Of a DNA stretch of 64,000 nucleotides, positions 27,570 through 36,296 are shown piece after piece. Origin of the DNA: Thiobaca trueperi (GTDB lineage Bacteria; Pseudomonadota; Gammaproteobacteria; Chromatiales; Chromatiaceae); the NCBI RefSeq assembly GCF_004342175.1, contig NZ_SMAO01000005.1, forward strand, positions 1-64,000, written 5' to 3'. The position numbers and the translations under genes are program-made. Each line of letters begins with the position of its first letter. The stretch's first letter is position 1. The notes beneath the pieces were generated by a model. It saw nothing but the letters and a program-made list of their open reading frames with translations. It was not told the origin of the DNA and made no database searches.

Positions 27570-27592
27570 CACTCAAGCGTCACGAGTGCTAA
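27566..27592 (-). promoter_or_regulatory. CIRCE operator (HrcA site) of groESL
   Basis: TTAGCACTC (27566-27574), nine bases, and GAGTGCTAA (27584-27592) match the CIRCE consensus exactly. HrcA binds this site to repress chaperonin genes. Two TTGACA boxes on the minus strand lie just upstream (27603-27608 and 27616-27621). The latter has ACATTG as a weak -10 at 17-base spacing, so the promoter probably sits there, reading toward groES. Confidence 0.92.
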
Positions 27593-27732
27593 CAATGTCA
27601 TCTGTCAACGGCTGTTGTCAAGATCCGTCGTCGCCGATGGCCTGACGGGCGGATGCGGAATACACTGGTGTTCTTGCCGCTGATGGCGATGGTCAATCCT
27701 TTACTCACCGTACCGAACCTCCGATTCAATCC

Positions 27733-29454
27733 GTGATTTCACCCCGCATCCGTCGTCTGCCTCAGCATGAGGCCATTGCCAACGCCCGAACCCCGCAGGA
27801 ACTGCTGACCGCGCTCTATGCCCAGCGCGGTCTGAGCAATCCGGAGCAGGCCGCGCCGGGCCTGGGGGATCTGGAACCCGTGACCGCGCTGCGTGGAATC
27901 GAGCAGGCAGTGGCGTTGCTGGCAGACCGGCTTCGCGCAGGCGCTCATCTGCTGGTGATCGGCGACTATGACGCCGACGGCGCGACCGGCAGTGCGCTGG
28001 CGGTGCGGGGTCTGCGTGCGCTCGGTGCGGCGCGGGTCTCCTACCTGGTGCCGAGCCGTTTCGCCTTCGGCTATGGTTTGAGTCCTGCCGTGGTCGATGC
28101 CGCCATGCCGATGCAGCCCGACCTGATCATCACGGTCGATAACGGCATCGCCAGTCTCGCCGGGGTCGAACGGGCGCGTGAACTGGGTGTGTCGGTACTG
28201 GTGACGGATCATCATCTGCCCGGCGACCGGCTGCCCGAGGCCGCCGCCATCGTCAATCCCAATCAGCCCGGCTGCGACTTTCCGAGCAAGCATCTGGCCG
28301 GGGTGGGCGTGGTCTTTTATCTGCTGGCCGCGCTGCGCACCCATCTGCGGGCAAACGGCTGGTTCAATGCCGGGCGCGCCGAGCCGAATCTGGCGGAGCT
28401 GCTGGATCTGGTCGCGCTCGGCACCGTCGCCGATGTCGTCACCCTGGATCGCAACAATCGCATCCTGGTCGAGCAGGGTTTGCGCCGCATCCGCGCCGGG
28501 CGTTGCAGCGCCGGCATTCTGGCCCTGTTGCAGGTGGCGGGACGGGATCCGACCCGCGCCACCACGACCGATCTCGGCTTTTTCGTCGGTCCCCGGCTCA
28601 ATGCGGCCGGACGGCTGGAAGAGATGTCGCTCGGGGTCGAGTGTCTGCTGACCGAGGATCCGGCGCAGGCTGCCGCGATGGCGCAGACCCTGGATGGTCT
28701 CAACCGCCGTCGGCGTGAAATCGAAGGCGAGATGAAGGATCAGGCTGAGTTGCTGCTGGACGCACTCGCTCTGGACGGAGAGCAACTGCCGCCAGCGCTC
28801 TGTCTCTTTGGCGAGGACTGGCATCAGGGGGTGTCGGGAATCGTCGCCGCCCGTCTCCGCGAACGCTATCATCGCCCGGTGATCGCCTTCGCCGAGGCGG
28901 GCGATGGTCTGCTGCGCGGCTCGGCGCGGTCCATCGACGGGTTGCATATCCGCGACGCCATCGACTGGGTGGATCGTCGTCATCCCCGATTGATCGACCG
29001 CTTCGGCGGGCATGCGATGGCGGCTGGCCTGACCCTGCGCGCCGGCTGCCTGTCGACTTTCCGCGATGCCTTTGTCGAGGCGGTGCGGGCACAGCTTGGC
29101 GAGGTGCCGCCGCAACCCGAGATCCGCTCCGATGGCGCGCTGCCGGCGCTTCTCCTCACCCTGGAGACGGCTGAGATCCTGCGTTTCGCCGGTCCTTGGG
29201 GCAAGGATTTCCCGGAGCCGGTCTTTGATGACCTCTTCACGATCCGGAACGCGCGGATCGTCGGCGAGCGTCATCTGAAATTGCGGGTGGCGACGCCCGG
29301 AGGCATCGAGATCGAGGCCATTGGTTTCAATCTTGGCGAACAATTGGACGAAGCGCGGGAGCGGGTGCGACTGGCCTACCGGCTGGATGTCAACGAATAT
29401 CGTGGCGTCCGTTCGCCGCAACTCGTCCTCGCCGCACTGCAATCTCAACCTTAA
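27733..29454 (+). CDS. recJ: Single-stranded-DNA exonuclease RecJ
   Basis: This 573-residue 5'-3' single-strand exonuclease acts in recombination and mismatch repair. It belongs to the DHH phosphoesterases: VIGDYDADGATG near 75-86, TVDNGIAS near 134, TDHHLPGDR near 157 and GTVADVVTL near 231. The DHHA1 domain has GGHAMAAG near 422. The start is GTG at 27733 without a clear ribosome site. It is divergent from groESL and leads a run toward darP and the glycan genes. Confidence 0.95.
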   Translation: MISPRIRRLPQHEAIANARTPQELLTALYAQRGLSNPEQAAPGLGDLEPVTALRGIEQAVALLADRLRAGAHLLVIGDYDADGATGSALAVRGLRALGAARVSYLVPSRFAFGYGLSPAVVDAAMPMQPDLIITVDNGIASLAGVERARELGVSVLVTDHHLPGDRLPEAAAIVNPNQPGCDFPSKHLAGVGVVFYLLAALRTHLRANGWFNAGRAEPNLAELLDLVALGTVADVVTLDRNNRILVEQGLRRIRAGRCSAGILALLQVAGRDPTRATTTDLGFFVGPRLNAAGRLEEMSLGVECLLTEDPAQAAAMAQTLDGLNRRRREIEGEMKDQAELLLDALALDGEQLPPALCLFGEDWHQGVSGIVAARLRERYHRPVIAFAEAGDGLLRGSARSIDGLHIRDAIDWVDRRHPRLIDRFGGHAMAAGLTLRAGCLSTFRDAFVEAVRAQLGEVPPQPEIRSDGALPALLLTLETAEILRFAGPWGKDFPEPVFDDLFTIRNARIVGERHLKLRVATPGGIEIEAIGFNLGEQLDEARERVRLAYRLDVNEYRGVRSPQLVLAALQSQP

Positions 29455-29481
29455 AGAAACAGAATCCGCGAAGCACTGCCG

Positions 29482-30012
29482 ATGAATGACGACCACGACG
29501 AATTCGATGACGATGAAGACGAGCTGCCGCAAGGCCCGAGCAAGAGCCAGATCAAGCGCGACAAACTGGCGCTTCAGGCGCTGGCCGAGCGTCTGGCAGC
29601 CATGCCGCGCGCCGAGCTGGAACGGCTGAAACTCAGCGAGGCGACCTGGATCGCGCTCGACGAGACCCCGCGCATCAAGGATCCGCGCGCCCGTGGCCGG
29701 CACTGGAAACGTATCGCCAATCTTCTGGAACGCGAGGACATGGAGGCCGTCCGGCAGCTCATGGAGGGTGCCGAGGAACGTGAGCGCGAGACCAACGCCC
29801 GCCACCATGCGCTCGAAGGCTGGCGCGAGCGCCTGATCGGCGAAGGCGATCCGGCGCTGGCCGATTTCATCGAACAGTGTCCAGCCGTGGACCGGCAGCA
29901 GTTGCGGACCCTGGTGCGCGCCGCGCAGCGCGATACCGAGCGCGGCAGGCCGGACGCCCCGCGCAAGCTCTTTCGTTTTTTGCGTGAAACGATGGATGCC
30001 GTTGACAGTTGA
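29482..30012 (+). CDS. darP: Ribosome biogenesis factor DarP (YjgA, DUF615)
   Basis: This 176-residue, highly charged helical protein starts with an acidic stretch (DDHDEFDDDEDE) and PQGPSKSQIKRDK near 16-28, then has RIKDPRARGRHWKRIANLLR-like sequence near 64-82. This is the DUF615/YjgA family, which promotes assembly of the peptidyl transferase centre in the 50S precursor. It starts 27 bp after recJ, so the two may share a transcript. Confidence 0.92.
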   Translation: MNDDHDEFDDDEDELPQGPSKSQIKRDKLALQALAERLAAMPRAELERLKLSEATWIALDETPRIKDPRARGRHWKRIANLLEREDMEAVRQLMEGAEERERETNARHHALEGWRERLIGEGDPALADFIEQCPAVDRQQLRTLVRAAQRDTERGRPDAPRKLFRFLRETMDAVDS

Positions 30013-30081
30013 ATTTTGCCGGTGGCGCCGATACTGTGCCGCCGCTCAGGCGTCTTTGCCGCGTCTCCCTGGAAACCGACC

Positions 30082-31104
30082 ATGACCACGTCCACCGATC
30101 CTCGCGTTCCTGGCAACAGCCGGCCGACGCTCTCAGTCGTCATCCCCATGTATCAGGAACTCGACAATGTTGAACCGATGGTGGCGCGGGTGCATGAAGG
30201 GCTGGCCGATTATGGCGGCGACTGGGAGCTGATCTGTATCGATGACGGCAGTCGCGACGGCACCGGCGAGCGGCTGCACGAGCTGGCCGAACGTACCGGC
30301 AGCCATGTGCGGGTGATCCGGCTGCGGCGCAATTTCGGCCAGACCGCCGCCATGCAGGCCGGCTTCGATGCCGCACGCGGCGAGCTGATCGCGACCCTCG
30401 ACGGCGACCTGCAGAACGACCCGGCGGACATCCCGCGTCTGGTCGATGAGCTGCTGGAGCGCGATCTGGATCTCCTGCAAGGGTGGCGGCGTCAGCGTCA
30501 GGATGGGCTGATCCTGCGCAAGATCCCCTCGCGGATCGCGAACAGGCTGATCGGCAAGGTCACGGGGCTGGCGCTGCACGATTACGGTTGCAGCCTCAAG
30601 GTCTATCGTGCCGAGGTCATCAAAGAGGTCACGCTGCTGGGCGAGATGCACCGCTTCATCCCGGTCTGGATGGCGGGCGTGACCTCACCTGCGCGCATCG
30701 GCGAGACCGAGGTGAGCCATCAGGCACGTCAATTCGGCGTCTCCAAATACGGCATTTCGCGGACCTTCCGGGTACTGCTGGATCTGCTGTCGGCGTTCTT
30801 CTTTCTGCGTTTCGGCTCGCGCCCGGGGCATTTTTTTGGCTCCATCGGCATCGTCTTCGGCGTCGTCGGAGCGCTGCTGATGAGCCATCTGTTGGTGGTC
30901 AAGTTCGTGCTGGACGAGAACATCGGTCATCGCCCCATGCTGTTCGTCTCCATTCTCTTCCTCGTCACGGCGGTCCAGTTTCTGACCACCGGTGTGCTGG
31001 CTGAATTGCTGATACGCACCTTTTACGCCTCCGGCGAGCGCACCCATCACCGGATCCGGTGGCAGTCCGACTCCGCGACGGCGGGCTGGAAGGGGAGGGC
31101 ATAA
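30082..31104 (+). CDS. Family 2 glycosyltransferase (polyprenyl-phosphate sugar transferase type)
   Basis: This 340-residue GT-A transferase has SVVIPMYQELDN near 19-30, IDDGSRDGT near 54, RNFGQTAAMQAG near 83-94 and the DGDLQNDP metal and donor motif near 106. Two C-terminal membrane helices (about 247-269 and 282-306) match DPM1/GtrB/ArnC-like enzymes, which load a sugar on undecaprenyl phosphate at the inner membrane. I use the ATG at 30082 (GGAAA upstream). The GT39 gene follows by 5 bp and a PAP2 gene comes next, so the three form a likely pathway for donor synthesis, transfer and lipid recycling. Confidence 0.88.
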   Translation: MTTSTDPRVPGNSRPTLSVVIPMYQELDNVEPMVARVHEGLADYGGDWELICIDDGSRDGTGERLHELAERTGSHVRVIRLRRNFGQTAAMQAGFDAARGELIATLDGDLQNDPADIPRLVDELLERDLDLLQGWRRQRQDGLILRKIPSRIANRLIGKVTGLALHDYGCSLKVYRAEVIKEVTLLGEMHRFIPVWMAGVTSPARIGETEVSHQARQFGVSKYGISRTFRVLLDLLSAFFFLRFGSRPGHFFGSIGIVFGVVGALLMSHLLVVKFVLDENIGHRPMLFVSILFLVTAVQFLTTGVLAELLIRTFYASGERTHHRIRWQSDSATAGWKGRA

Positions 31105-31109
31105 CAACC

Positions 31110-32819
31110 ATGAATCTCGACTCGACATCCGCCAGGCCGTCCTTCTGGCTCCTGGTCATGCAGCGGGCGATCACCTCGCCCTGGCTGCTGATCCTGGTCG
31201 TCGCCCTGAGCTTTTTCTGGCAGTTGGGAGCGGTGCCGCTCTATGACCTCGACGAAGGCGCCTTCACCGAGGCGACCCGCGAGATGCTCGACAGCGGTAA
31301 TTTCATCACCCCGCACAAGGACGGCGAGCCGCGCTATGACAAACCCGTGCTCATCTACTGGTTGCAGGCGGCCTCAGCCGAGACCTTCGGTTTCGACGAA
31401 TTCGCGCTGCGTCTGCCTTCGGCGCTGGCGGCGAGCCTCTGGGTGCTGGCGCTCTGGTTCTTCGTGCGCGCGCGTCTGGATGCGCCGACCGCCACCGTCG
31501 CCGGGCTGACGATGGCGCTCTGTCTCCAGGTCTCGCTGATCGGCAAGGCAGCGGTCGCGGATGCGCTGCTGAATCTCTTCATCGCCCTGACCTTCTTCGA
31601 GATCTATCGCTATTACCTGGATCCCGATCCCAAGACCAACCGCCGCTTCGTGCTGCGCGCCTATCTCTGGATGGGGCTGGGATTCCTGACCAAGGGGCCG
31701 GTCGCGGTCTTTTTTCCGGTGGTGGTCAGTTTTCTCTTTTTTCTCTCCGGGATCCGTCTGTCGCGGGCGAGCCTGGCGCGCTTTGCCCGCTGGTTCAAGG
31801 CCGTCTTTGCGCCGCTCGGCTGGCTGATCTTTCTGCTGATTGCCGGTCCCTGGTATCTGGCCGTCTATCTGGACGATGGCGCCGGATTCTTTCGCAGTTT
31901 CTTTCTGGAACACAACGCCGGGCGTTTCAGCGGAACCCTGCACGGCCATGCGGGATTCCCCGGTTACTATCTGGTCATGCTGCCGCTGGTGCTGATGCCC
32001 TTCACCGGCTGGTTTCTGAGTCTCGTCAAAACCTGGCGCACCGCCTGGTCGGATCCGCTGGATCGTTTCCTCTGGATCTGGTTCCTGACGGTCCTGGTGT
32101 TTTTCTCGTTCTCGGGCACCAAGCTCCCGCACTATCTGCTCTATGGCAGCGTGCCAGTCTTCATCCTCATGGCACGGCATCGCGATGCGTTGACCAACCG
32201 CTGGCTGGCCTTCGCGCCACCATTGATCCTCTTCGCGCTGCTGGTGGCCCTGCCCTGGATGCTGGATGCGGTCATGCAGGTCGCCCAAGCGATTGCGGCC
32301 AGCCCCTCGGCCTCGATCCGCTCGATGCTCACACTCAAGGCGCATGAGCTGGCGCTTCTGAACGATGGACGAATTGCGCTCGATCTCGCCTATGGCATCG
32401 CCGTGCTGGCCGGTCTGGCAGGCATCGTCGTCCTGCTGCGCTGGTCCAGTCCGCCGCTATGGCAACGCCTGATCCTGGCCGGCATGATCCAGTCGGTGGT
32501 GGTCTTTGGCTTTCTGGTGCCCCGGATCTTCGAGGCCATGCAGGCGCCGGTCAAAGAGGCCGGACTGCTGGCCAGACAGCTCGACCTGCCGACGGTGGTC
32601 TACCGTACCTCCATGCCGAGCTTCAGTGTCTACCGCGACGCCATCACGCCGCATCGACCGCCGGTCGCGGGCGATCTGGTGTTTCTGCGGATCGACAAGC
32701 TGGAGCAACTGGCGCGCGATTATCCCGAGCTGAGTCAGGATCTGCTCTACCGGCGCGGACCGGTGGCGCTGATCTGGATGCGCTCCGTCTCGGATTCGCA
32801 GACTCCATCCATCGAATAG
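31110..32819 (+). CDS. Family 39 glycosyltransferase (ArnT-like)
   Basis: This 569-residue membrane protein has about twelve spans and the GT-C fold of the PMT/ArnT family. The first periplasmic loop has PLYDLDEGAFTEATREML near 48-65, with the catalytic Asp-Glu, and PRYDKPVLIYWLQA near 80-93. Such enzymes transfer a sugar from an undecaprenyl-phosphate donor to lipid A or another acceptor on the periplasmic side. The donor would come from the GT2 enzyme upstream. GGAGGG precedes the ATG at 31110. The sugar and acceptor cannot be read from sequence. Confidence 0.88.
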   Translation: MNLDSTSARPSFWLLVMQRAITSPWLLILVVALSFFWQLGAVPLYDLDEGAFTEATREMLDSGNFITPHKDGEPRYDKPVLIYWLQAASAETFGFDEFALRLPSALAASLWVLALWFFVRARLDAPTATVAGLTMALCLQVSLIGKAAVADALLNLFIALTFFEIYRYYLDPDPKTNRRFVLRAYLWMGLGFLTKGPVAVFFPVVVSFLFFLSGIRLSRASLARFARWFKAVFAPLGWLIFLLIAGPWYLAVYLDDGAGFFRSFFLEHNAGRFSGTLHGHAGFPGYYLVMLPLVLMPFTGWFLSLVKTWRTAWSDPLDRFLWIWFLTVLVFFSFSGTKLPHYLLYGSVPVFILMARHRDALTNRWLAFAPPLILFALLVALPWMLDAVMQVAQAIAASPSASIRSMLTLKAHELALLNDGRIALDLAYGIAVLAGLAGIVVLLRWSSPPLWQRLILAGMIQSVVVFGFLVPRIFEAMQAPVKEAGLLARQLDLPTVVYRTSMPSFSVYRDAITPHRPPVAGDLVFLRIDKLEQLARDYPELSQDLLYRRGPVALIWMRSVSDSQTPSIE

Positions 32820-32828
32820 GCGTTTGGC

Positions 32829-33686
32829 ATGACTGACAACCGATTGACGTTTCTGCGCCGCGTCTGGGCCGAACAACTGACAGCCGGAGTCGCGCGCACG
32901 CCGCTGACCTCACCGGACGGTGCGCGCTGGCTGCTGCGCTGGGCGGGGGTCTGTCTGATCGTCGCGGCGACGCTCTATCTGGCCTGCGGCTATCAGGCCG
33001 GCTTTCTGCGCCTGAATGCCTGGGCGACGGCTTATCCGGACTGGATCTGGCAGTGTCTGACTGTCCTCGGCGATGAGCGCATGCCATTCGCGCTCGCGCT
33101 CTTTTTCTCGCTGCGCTATCCGCGCCTGCTCTGGACCCTGATCCTGGCGGGGCTGATCGCCGCCCTTTACAGCCGTGGACTCAAGGAACTGTTCGAGTCA
33201 GTCCGTCCGCCGGGCGTGCTGGCCGCCGATGCCTTCCATCTCATCGGACCAGGGCATCATTCCAACAGTTTTCCCTCAGGGCACAGTGTCGTGGCCGGGG
33301 TCTTCTTCGGTGTGCTGATCCATTACGCCCGTCTGGTCGAATGGCGTCTGCTGTTGCTCCTGGTCGCGGTGCTCGTGGGTCTGAGCCGGGTGGCGGTGGG
33401 CATCCATTGGCCGGTGGATGTGGCGGCGGGTCTGATGGGCGGGGCGCTGGCGGCCTGGCTCGGTGCGCGGCTCGCCGCATCCTGGCCGGGGCCGGCGACC
33501 CGCGTCTCCATTCATCTGACGGTGGTCACGCTGGCCTGCGTGCTGACCGTCGGTCTGCTGTTCGATGACGGCGGCTATCCCGCAGCGGCGCCCATGCTGC
33601 GAATCCTGGGTGCAGCCGCGCTTCTGAGCGCACTGGGGCAATATCTGGTGTGGCCGCTGATGCGCGGTCGCGCCGAGAGGCGCTAA
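32829..33686 (+). CDS. PAP2 superfamily phosphatase
   Basis: This 285-residue membrane phosphatase has about six spans and the three-part active site: KELFESVRPP (KX6RP) near 118-127, FPSGHS near 148-153, and SRVAVGIHWPVDV near 186-198. Family members dephosphorylate lipid phosphates such as undecaprenyl pyrophosphate or lipid A. Placement after GT2 and GT39 genes suggests carrier recycling or lipid A work in the same pathway. Its stop overlaps the stop of the convergent HDOD gene by four bases. Confidence 0.88.
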   Translation: MTDNRLTFLRRVWAEQLTAGVARTPLTSPDGARWLLRWAGVCLIVAATLYLACGYQAGFLRLNAWATAYPDWIWQCLTVLGDERMPFALALFFSLRYPRLLWTLILAGLIAALYSRGLKELFESVRPPGVLAADAFHLIGPGHHSNSFPSGHSVVAGVFFGVLIHYARLVEWRLLLLLVAVLVGLSRVAVGIHWPVDVAAGLMGGALAAWLGARLAASWPGPATRVSIHLTVVTLACVLTVGLLFDDGGYPAAAPMLRILGAAALLSALGQYLVWPLMRGRAERR

Positions 33687-35197
33687 CCTTTCCGACGCGC
33701 CCGTGAGGCGATCAGGGTCAGGCCCATGTTGGCCTGCTGAACGAAGTGTTTGAATCCGTCGAAGATGGTCTTGTCCAGCGGTCGATGACTGAGACCCCGG
33801 TCGGCATAGAAGATCCCGATGCACTGATTGTTGACAATAATGGGCGCGACCATGAACGGCACTGGCCCAATCGTCTGGGTCAGCTTGCCGGGGATCAGCG
33901 AGGCATGCGCCTTGCGTTCCTCGTCGGTGATCCAGTGCGGATGTTTGCGATCCATGATCTCAAAAAGAATATTGGGCTGCCCGTTGGGCGTGCGGCTGAA
34001 ATAGAAGCCGCCTGACAGTTGCAGATGATCCTCGCCGAGCGCGTATTTGGCCTTGAGCGCCTGCTTGTCCGGCGTGAGCAGGGCGAACAGCACCCGATCC
34101 ATGCCGACGCCGCGGTAGATCCCCTCCAGCACCAGCTCCATGATGAGATTGAAATCGCACTGGCCTTCCTCGATGAGCGTTGCCATCTCCCGCAGGATCT
34201 TGATTTGCAGCATGTCATCGGCTGGAGGATAGCCGGGGGCGGCGGGCTCGGCGGGCGGTAACTCGGGTGTCTGCGCCGCAGCCTCTGCTGGTGCCGTCTC
34301 GTCGAGGCTGTGCAGACTGGGCTGGGGAATATGGACCGCCGCGAAGCGCGCGCCGAAGTCGGCGGCCAGCGTCGTGGCATCCTGCGCCTTTTGGAAGAGC
34401 AGCGCCCGGGTGTCGTCGAATGAGCGTTCAATGATCTGGGCGGATTTGCGGATCAGACCATCCATGTCGTTTGAGCGCCAGCCTTTGTCCACCGCGCAGC
34501 GGGCGATCTGCTGGCCGAGCAGAACGGTCTGGATCCGGTCCTCCTTCTGCCCCGGTTGAGTCACGGCCTTCTGCAGCAGGTCGGAGAGATGCCACTCGCG
34601 CGCCAACTGCCGGCTCAGGTGGCTCAGCCGAAAGCCAAGCAGTTTTTCCTGCGCCTGTTCGGGGATCATGCCGGGCTGGTTCATCAGGCGTTCGAGCTGG
34701 TCCCCAAGCTCACCGCCGAAACACCAGAAGGCCAGTTCACCGATGCGGTAGAAGAGGGTGGCGATGAAGACCTCTTCCGGGGATTTATCGCCGCGCGCCT
34801 CAGCCAGTGCACGGGCCTGAGTGGCGGCATGCATGGAGCGGGCGAGTTCGCGGGCGAAGCGCTCGCGGGTCGATCCCGCAGCCAGATCATCGACCAGGCT
34901 GAATGTCAGGCACATATTGCGCACCGCATTGAAACCCAGCACGATAATGGCGCGGGTGACGGTGCTGACGCTGGAGAGTGTCGGGTTGTAATGGACTGAA
35001 TTGGCCAGCTTGAGCACCCGCGCGGTCAGCGAGGGATCCTGCAGCACGATCCCCGCCAGGGCCGAAATGGGCGCCAGATCGTCCTGCGAGACCGTGATGA
35101 CCTGCTGCACCGTGTTGTCGAAAATGGGCATGTCCCGATGCCGGATCGATTCGACCCATGTTTCCAGTTTACTTTGCGGGGTGATTTGAGTGCTCAA
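33683..35197 (-). CDS. HDOD-GAF signalling protein
   Basis: This 504-residue protein begins with an HDOD domain (about 15-215; VLQDPSLTARVLKLANS and LGFNAVRNMCLTF are typical). A Pro/Ala-rich linker follows (about 300-335), then a C-terminal GAF-like domain (about 345-495). HDOD proteins are degenerate HD phosphohydrolases used in signalling and motility control. The metal HD pair is absent, as usual. The start is a TTG at 35197 with a poor ribosome site; an ATG at residue 23 is possible but would cut the domain edge. The flagellar region follows within 1 kb. Confidence 0.85.
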   Translation of the reverse strand: MSTQITPQSKLETWVESIRHRDMPIFDNTVQQVITVSQDDLAPISALAGIVLQDPSLTARVLKLANSVHYNPTLSSVSTVTRAIIVLGFNAVRNMCLTFSLVDDLAAGSTRERFARELARSMHAATQARALAEARGDKSPEEVFIATLFYRIGELAFWCFGGELGDQLERLMNQPGMIPEQAQEKLLGFRLSHLSRQLAREWHLSDLLQKAVTQPGQKEDRIQTVLLGQQIARCAVDKGWRSNDMDGLIRKSAQIIERSFDDTRALLFQKAQDATTLAADFGARFAAVHIPQPSLHSLDETAPAEAAAQTPELPPAEPAAPGYPPADDMLQIKILREMATLIEEGQCDFNLIMELVLEGIYRGVGMDRVLFALLTPDKQALKAKYALGEDHLQLSGGFYFSRTPNGQPNILFEIMDRKHPHWITDEERKAHASLIPGKLTQTIGPVPFMVAPIIVNNQCIGIFYADRGLSHRPLDKTIFDGFKHFVQQANMGLTLIASRARRKG

Positions 35198-35336
35198 GGC
35201 AGCGTCGCGTGGGTATCACATCTGCGTTCCAGGATTGAGACCTGGGTCACTTTTGCGGATGTTACGATGAAACCCGTGCGCTGACCATGATTCGGCATTC
35301 TTTGAGACCGCCCCTTCTTGACTCCGGATTGAACCC

Positions 35337-35900
35337 ATGTCGCTGCCTGTTTTTCATCGTCTGCGTCTGGCGGCCCATCTCATGCATCGCGGCGGCGTGA
35401 TGGCCTATCCCACCGAGGCCGTTTACGGTCTGGGCTGCGACCCCTGGAATGGCGAGGCCGTCGCGCGTCTGCTTGCCATCAAGCGGCGGGACGTCGCCAA
35501 GGGACTGATTCTGATCGCCGCCGACGCCGCGCAACTGGCGCCCTTCGTCGAGGAACTGCCTGCCGTTCGCATGGCCGAGATCCGGGCGAGCTGGCCGGGT
35601 CCGCATACCTGGCTGCTGCCAGCGCGCGCGACCACGCCCCGCTGGCTGACCGGACGCTTCGACACCCTCGCGGTGCGGGTCACGGCCCATTCGCTTGCGG
35701 CGGGACTCTGCCATGTCTATGGTGGCGCCATCGTGTCCACAAGCGCCAATCTGGCCGAGCGCCCGCCCGCCCGCACCGCCCTGCAGGTTCGTCTGAGACT
35801 GGCCGACCAGCCTGATGGCATTCTCGCTGGACGCTGTGAGGGCGCCGGACGACCCTCAAGCATTCGCGATGGACGCACTGGGCGACTCCTGCGTGCCTGA
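35337..35900 (+). CDS. tsaC: Threonylcarbamoyl-AMP synthase TsaC
   Basis: This 187-residue YrdC/Sua5-fold enzyme makes threonylcarbamoyl-AMP, the first step of the t6A37 tRNA modification. Motifs are YPTEAVYGLGCDP near 24-36, AIKRRDVAKGLILIA near 47-61, WPGPHTWLLPA near 86-96, and the STSAN loop near 135. Length is that of the short TsaC form. TrmO, which methylates t6A, is encoded at 61824 in the same window, though not linked. The ATG has a weak GGATT upstream. Confidence 0.92.
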   Translation: MSLPVFHRLRLAAHLMHRGGVMAYPTEAVYGLGCDPWNGEAVARLLAIKRRDVAKGLILIAADAAQLAPFVEELPAVRMAEIRASWPGPHTWLLPARATTPRWLTGRFDTLAVRVTAHSLAAGLCHVYGGAIVSTSANLAERPPARTALQVRLRLADQPDGILAGRCEGAGRPSSIRDGRTGRLLRA

Positions 35901-35999
35901 CGACCTGTTGTGGTCAAACAGCGTTGCCAGCAGCGTCAGGCGGCTTTGCGTGGTGCTGATGCCGGCGCACCCGATATGAAGGGGCGATTGAAGTCGCAC

Positions 36000-36296
36000 C
36001 TACATTCTTTGGTCTGGCTCGCGCGGGTCGATGCCTTCCAGCATGAAAATGAAGGCCAGGATTTCGGCAATGGCGACATAGAGCGCGGCGGGAATCTCGT
36101 CCCCGAGCGGGATCTGCGCCAGGGCTTCGACCAGGATCGGATCGGAGCGCAGAGGCACGTCATGCGCTTCGGCAATGCGCAGGATTTCCTCGGCCGTGAG
36201 CCCGGTGCCGGAGGCGGTGATCCGTGGCGCATGCTGACGATCCCAATGCAGGGCGACGGCCTTGGGCGTGGCCGGTTTGATCTCCGCGTCCGTCAT
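36000..36296 (-). CDS. FlhB C-terminal-like export switch protein (FlhX type)
   Basis: This 98-residue protein resembles only the cytoplasmic C-terminal domain of FlhB/YscU. It has KAVALHWDRQHAPRITASG near 12-30, AEAHDVPLRSDPILVEAL near 43-60 and IPAALYVAIAEILAFIF near 68-84. The NPTH autocleavage motif is absent (positions before ALHW read ATPKAV). Such orphan FlhB tails can partly substitute for FlhB in type III export switching. It overlaps the fliK stop in an ATGA, so the two are translationally coupled. Confidence 0.85.
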   Translation of the reverse strand: MTDAEIKPATPKAVALHWDRQHAPRITASGTGLTAEEILRIAEAHDVPLRSDPILVEALAQIPLGDEIPAALYVAIAEILAFIFMLEGIDPREPDQRM

